Positions 42,398 to 43,955 of a stretch of DNA of 43,955 nt are shown one piece after another. Location: assembly GCF_001552215.1 (NCBI RefSeq), contig NZ_BCQT01000035.1, forward strand, positions 1 to 43,955. The letters run 5' to 3'. This DNA comes from Actinomadura macra NBRC 14102 (GTDB lineage Bacteria; Actinomycetota; Actinomycetes; Streptosporangiales; Streptosporangiaceae). The notes under the pieces are model-generated. The model was not told the origin of the DNA, made no database searches, and saw nothing but the letters and a program-made list of their open reading frames with translations. Every line of letters begins with the position of its first letter. Positions within the stretch are counted from its first letter, which is position 1. The translations under genes were made by a program, and so were the position numbers.

Positions 42398-42961
42398 TCA
42401 GCGCACCCAGCCGGTGTAGCTGCGTCCGCTCGGGGCAGGCTCTGCCTGGCTGGCGGCGCGGCTCCCCTCGCCCGACTCGAACGCCGCGGAGATGGCGCGC
42501 ACCAGCCAGGCGTTGACCGAGAGTCCCTGCCGGCCGGATGCCTCTTCAACACGCAGCTTGAGGTGCTCGGGCAGCCGCAGGGTCATCCGTGCCGTGCCGC
42601 CTTCATCGGAGGACGGCGGTACGGTCGGCGGCTCGGCAAAGCTGGTCGCGGGCGGCGATACGGCCGCCCGAGGTGTCTCCATCCCGGTGCCGGCGGCCTG
42701 CCCGACGGATGGCGCCGTCTCCGGCGGTGTGACCACGAACGCAGGGTCGCCGCCGCGCAGCCGCACCTCGACCGAGCCCGGTGCGAGATCGCTGGTGATC
42801 TCGTCCGCCGCGGCCGAGAGCGCCTCCAGCAGGGTGAGCCGCGCGGCCGATTCGAGGGCGCCGGTGAGGCGCTCGGCCAGTGCGCGGGCTTCCGGGCCGC
42901 CCGCCTCCGCGGCGACGGCGAGTTCGCGACGGAGGTTCTCGACGTACGGCATCAGGTCCAT
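42398..42961 (-). CDS. Ribbon-helix-helix (HicB/Arc-type) regulator
   Basis: A 187-aa protein. Residues 1-75 form an N-terminal HicB-like alpha/beta region (MDLMPYVENLRRELAVAAEA), a Pro/Ala/Thr-rich linker follows, and residues about 125-163 (ARMTLRLPEHLKLRVEEASG, RQGLSVNAWLVRAISAAFES) are a ribbon-helix-helix DNA-binding domain. No toxin gene lies beside it, so it is likely a repressor rather than an antitoxin. It is the first gene of the operon with DUF4097 and the ABC exporter. ATG 42961 lies 12 nt from the nearest TGACGTCA palindrome. Confidence 0.82.
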   Translation of the reverse strand: MDLMPYVENLRRELAVAAEAGGPEARALAERLTGALESAARLTLLEALSAAADEITSDLAPGSVEVRLRGGDPAFVVTPPETAPSVGQAAGTGMETPRAAVSPPATSFAEPPTVPPSSDEGGTARMTLRLPEHLKLRVEEASGRQGLSVNAWLVRAISAAFESGEGSRAASQAEPAPSGRSYTGWVR

Positions 42962-42972
42962 GGCTGCAACTA

Positions 42973-43014
42973 TGACGTCATTGTGACGTCACGTCAAGCG
43001 CCACTATGACGTCA
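42973..43014 (-). promoter_or_regulatory. Three TGACGTCA palindromes, operator of the RHH-ABC operon
   Basis: Identical 8-bp palindromes TGACGTCA lie at 42973-42980, 42984-42991 and 43007-43014. Start-to-start distances of 11 and 23 bp are close to one and two helical turns, so bound dimers would lie on one face of the DNA. They lie directly upstream of the RHH gene. Confidence 0.8.
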
Positions 43015-43240
43015 ATTGGTGTCGAAGTTGACGCCGCGGTCGGGCAACCGCTCCAGCGCGCCGAATCGGCCCACCACCGGGGCCCTGATCGCGCTGCTGG
43101 ACACCTCGGAGTTCTGGAGTGACAACACCGCTAACCTGCCGATATCGAGGTGTTGGAGCTGGTTTGCCGGTACGGCGAGGCAGGCACACCACCTACCACC
43201 TGCGCGGGGGAGAGCGTGGGCCAAGCGCCCTAGTGGCCGA

Positions 43241-43474
43241 CTACTGGCCGAGGTTGACCTGCGTCCTGTGGTGGTCGCCCTTCTCGATCAGGTCGACGAA
43301 CCCGAGAGCGTAGTCCGCGGCGGAGATCGCGCCGCCGTCCTGCGGCTGAACCGCGACGTCGTCGCCGAGCCGGTAACGGCCGAGGCGCTCGCCGGGCGTA
43401 CGTGCGCCGAACCTGAGCGCCGGGCTCACGAAGACCCAGTCGAGGGTCGGGGGCGTGGCCGGGAGACGGGGCGG
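43241..43474 (-). pseudogene. NAD(P)H-binding (atypical SDR) protein, C-terminal remnant
   Basis: The frame LDWVFVSPALRFGARTPGER, LGRYRLGDDVAVQPQDGG, AISAADYALGFVDLIEKGDH then HRTQVNLGQ matches the last 75 residues of the YwnB-type NAD(P)H-binding family (SPA...F.PGERTG.YR.G.D...ISY.DYA..lvDE.E...H...rf..G). The Rossmann N-terminus is missing; upstream frames carry unrelated sequence. It stands where a gene divergent from the right regulator copy would be. The 43015-43240 stretch shows no clear gene. Confidence 0.7.
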
Positions 43475-43725
43475 CTGATCGTGCTGGTCAAGGGTGCCAG
43501 GAGACGGGCAGATCTCTGTTGGGGTGACAGCTCGGCAAGCGCCAGAACTCGTAGTTCATCCCGTACGCCTTGTCGGCGGCCGCCCCCGACACCGGGCACT
43601 CCAGCCTCCAAGGTCGTGGCGCGTAGCGTCCGGACGACCCAGTGGAGGGTCGGTTTGTGACCTAATATCCGATTCTCCCATGTCCGTCATTTATGATCAA
43701 AAACTGTCACATACCCATAACGTTC

Positions 43726-43761
43726 GTCACTATTGACATACCAGGACACTGCACTTACGGT
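43726..43761 (+). promoter_or_regulatory. Promoter and operator of the right regulator copy
   Basis: TTGACA (43733-43738), a 17-nt spacer and TACGGT (43756-43761), with the inverted repeat GTCACTATTGAC (43726-43737) over the -35. It has the same elements as the left copy, but only 5-6 of the 17 spacer bases agree. Confidence 0.7.
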
Positions 43762-43794
43762 TCCGGCAACGGTCCTGGTGATGGGGAGGTAAGG

Positions 43795-43955
43795 GTGCGG
43801 CATGCGTCGGGGATGGAGTCTGCGCTTTTGGCGTTCATGAGCGTGCAGGAGGGTCCGGTGGGGGCGCGGGCTGCGGCTCGGCATCTGCGGGGTTTGGGGT
43901 TTGAGCTCAGTGAGTCGACTGTGAGCCGGTTGCTCAATGATCTGGATGGGCGGGC
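43795..43955 (+). CDS. Winged-helix transcriptional regulator, N-terminal part (right copy, cut by window edge)
   Basis: GTG 43795 with GGGGAGGTAA upstream begins the same 53-codon peptide as the left copy (MRHASGMESALLAFMSVQEG; STVSRLLNDLDGR). The differences from the left copy are two synonymous substitutions (AGC for AGT, CTC for CTT). The remainder lies beyond the window. Here the divergent neighbour is only an NAD(P)H-binding remnant, not a nucleoside phosphorylase. Confidence 0.75.
   Translation, partial: MRHASGMESALLAFMSVQEGPVGARAAARHLRGLGFELSESTVSRLLNDLDGR

Larger units (their letters stand above)
43720..43955. repeat. Right arm of the terminal inverted duplication
   Basis: Mirror copy of 1-236: 43756-43955 matches 200-1 with two mismatches, 43720-43740 matches 236-216 exactly, and the 15-nt spacer between differs. 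Similarity fades toward about 43670. The last base of the window corresponds to base 1. Confidence 0.95.

Noticed and set aside
42398..42961. HicAB toxin-antitoxin system
   Set aside because: The HicB-like protein has no small HicA toxin ORF next to it; neighbours are DUF4097 and ABC genes, so a repressor role is more likely.
1..43955. CRISPR arrays, tRNA and rRNA genes, biosynthetic megasynthases
   Set aside because: No regularly spaced repeats, no tRNA-like T-loop sequences in a cloverleaf context, no rRNA stretches and no PKS/NRPS domains were seen by eye; a covariance-model scan was not possible.

Overview
The window is high-GC actinomycete DNA. GTG and TTG starts, apparently leaderless promoters, DosR-type boxes, an ECF42-DGPF pair, a rifampicin monooxygenase and F420-type oxidoreductases fit this. 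A Streptosporangiales-like soil actinomycete is a reasonable guess, but the genus cannot be read from the sequence. The two ends are mirror copies of each other: about 200 bp with 2 mismatches plus a more diverged promoter tail. Each end holds the first 161 nt of the same winged-helix regulator gene, and both stop at the same base. The window is therefore probably a whole contig bounded by an inverted duplication.

Layout. 1-2.5 kb: truncated regulator, divergent uridine phosphorylase and a CynX/NimT-type MFS carrier. 2.5-12.3 kb: a block resembling a DosR (hypoxia/NO dormancy) regulon, with an Acg-like nitroreductase, a PPOX flavin protein, PPK2 polyphosphate kinase, a DoxX-like membrane protein, a SulP permease, flavohemoglobin Hmp, a universal stress protein remnant and an aminoglycoside phosphotransferase-like kinase. 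Three good DosR-type boxes (GGGAC-N4-GTCCC) precede the PPOX gene, doxX and a decayed PPOX copy upstream of hmp. 12.4-17.6 kb: a chimeric DHFR remnant, a coupled DHA2 MFS-MarR operon with a palindromic operator, a RIO kinase, and a wrecked two-component/ABC locus (response regulator, sensor kinase, ABC ATPase and permease, all fragments). 17.8-28.8 kb: rifampicin monooxygenase Rox with a possible leader peptide, an alpha/beta hydrolase, a divergent MFS/LysR pair, a frameshifted DHA2 MFS gene, the ECF42 sigma-DGPF-DHFR cluster, LysR and darcynin remnants, and an LLM oxidoreductase.

28.9-37.7 kb is mobile-element territory. It holds a broken LysR gene abutting a tyrosine recombinase, a divergent zinc-motif coiled-coil protein, a LivJ-like protein without a signal peptide, a decayed serine recombinase behind an intact 58-aa zinc-finger gene, a MarR/epoxide hydrolase pair and a Tn3-family transposase remnant. 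38.2-43 kb: an exported serine hydrolase, then a minus-strand operon of a ribbon-helix-helix regulator, a DUF4097 protein and a DrrA/DrrB-like ABC exporter, headed by three TGACGTCA palindromes. The right end holds a truncated NAD(P)H-binding protein and the second copy of the truncated regulator.

About a dozen genes are broken, often by small deletions, short duplications or single-base shifts. The region looks like a recombination-prone accessory or subtelomeric region. No rRNA, tRNA or CRISPR was seen.
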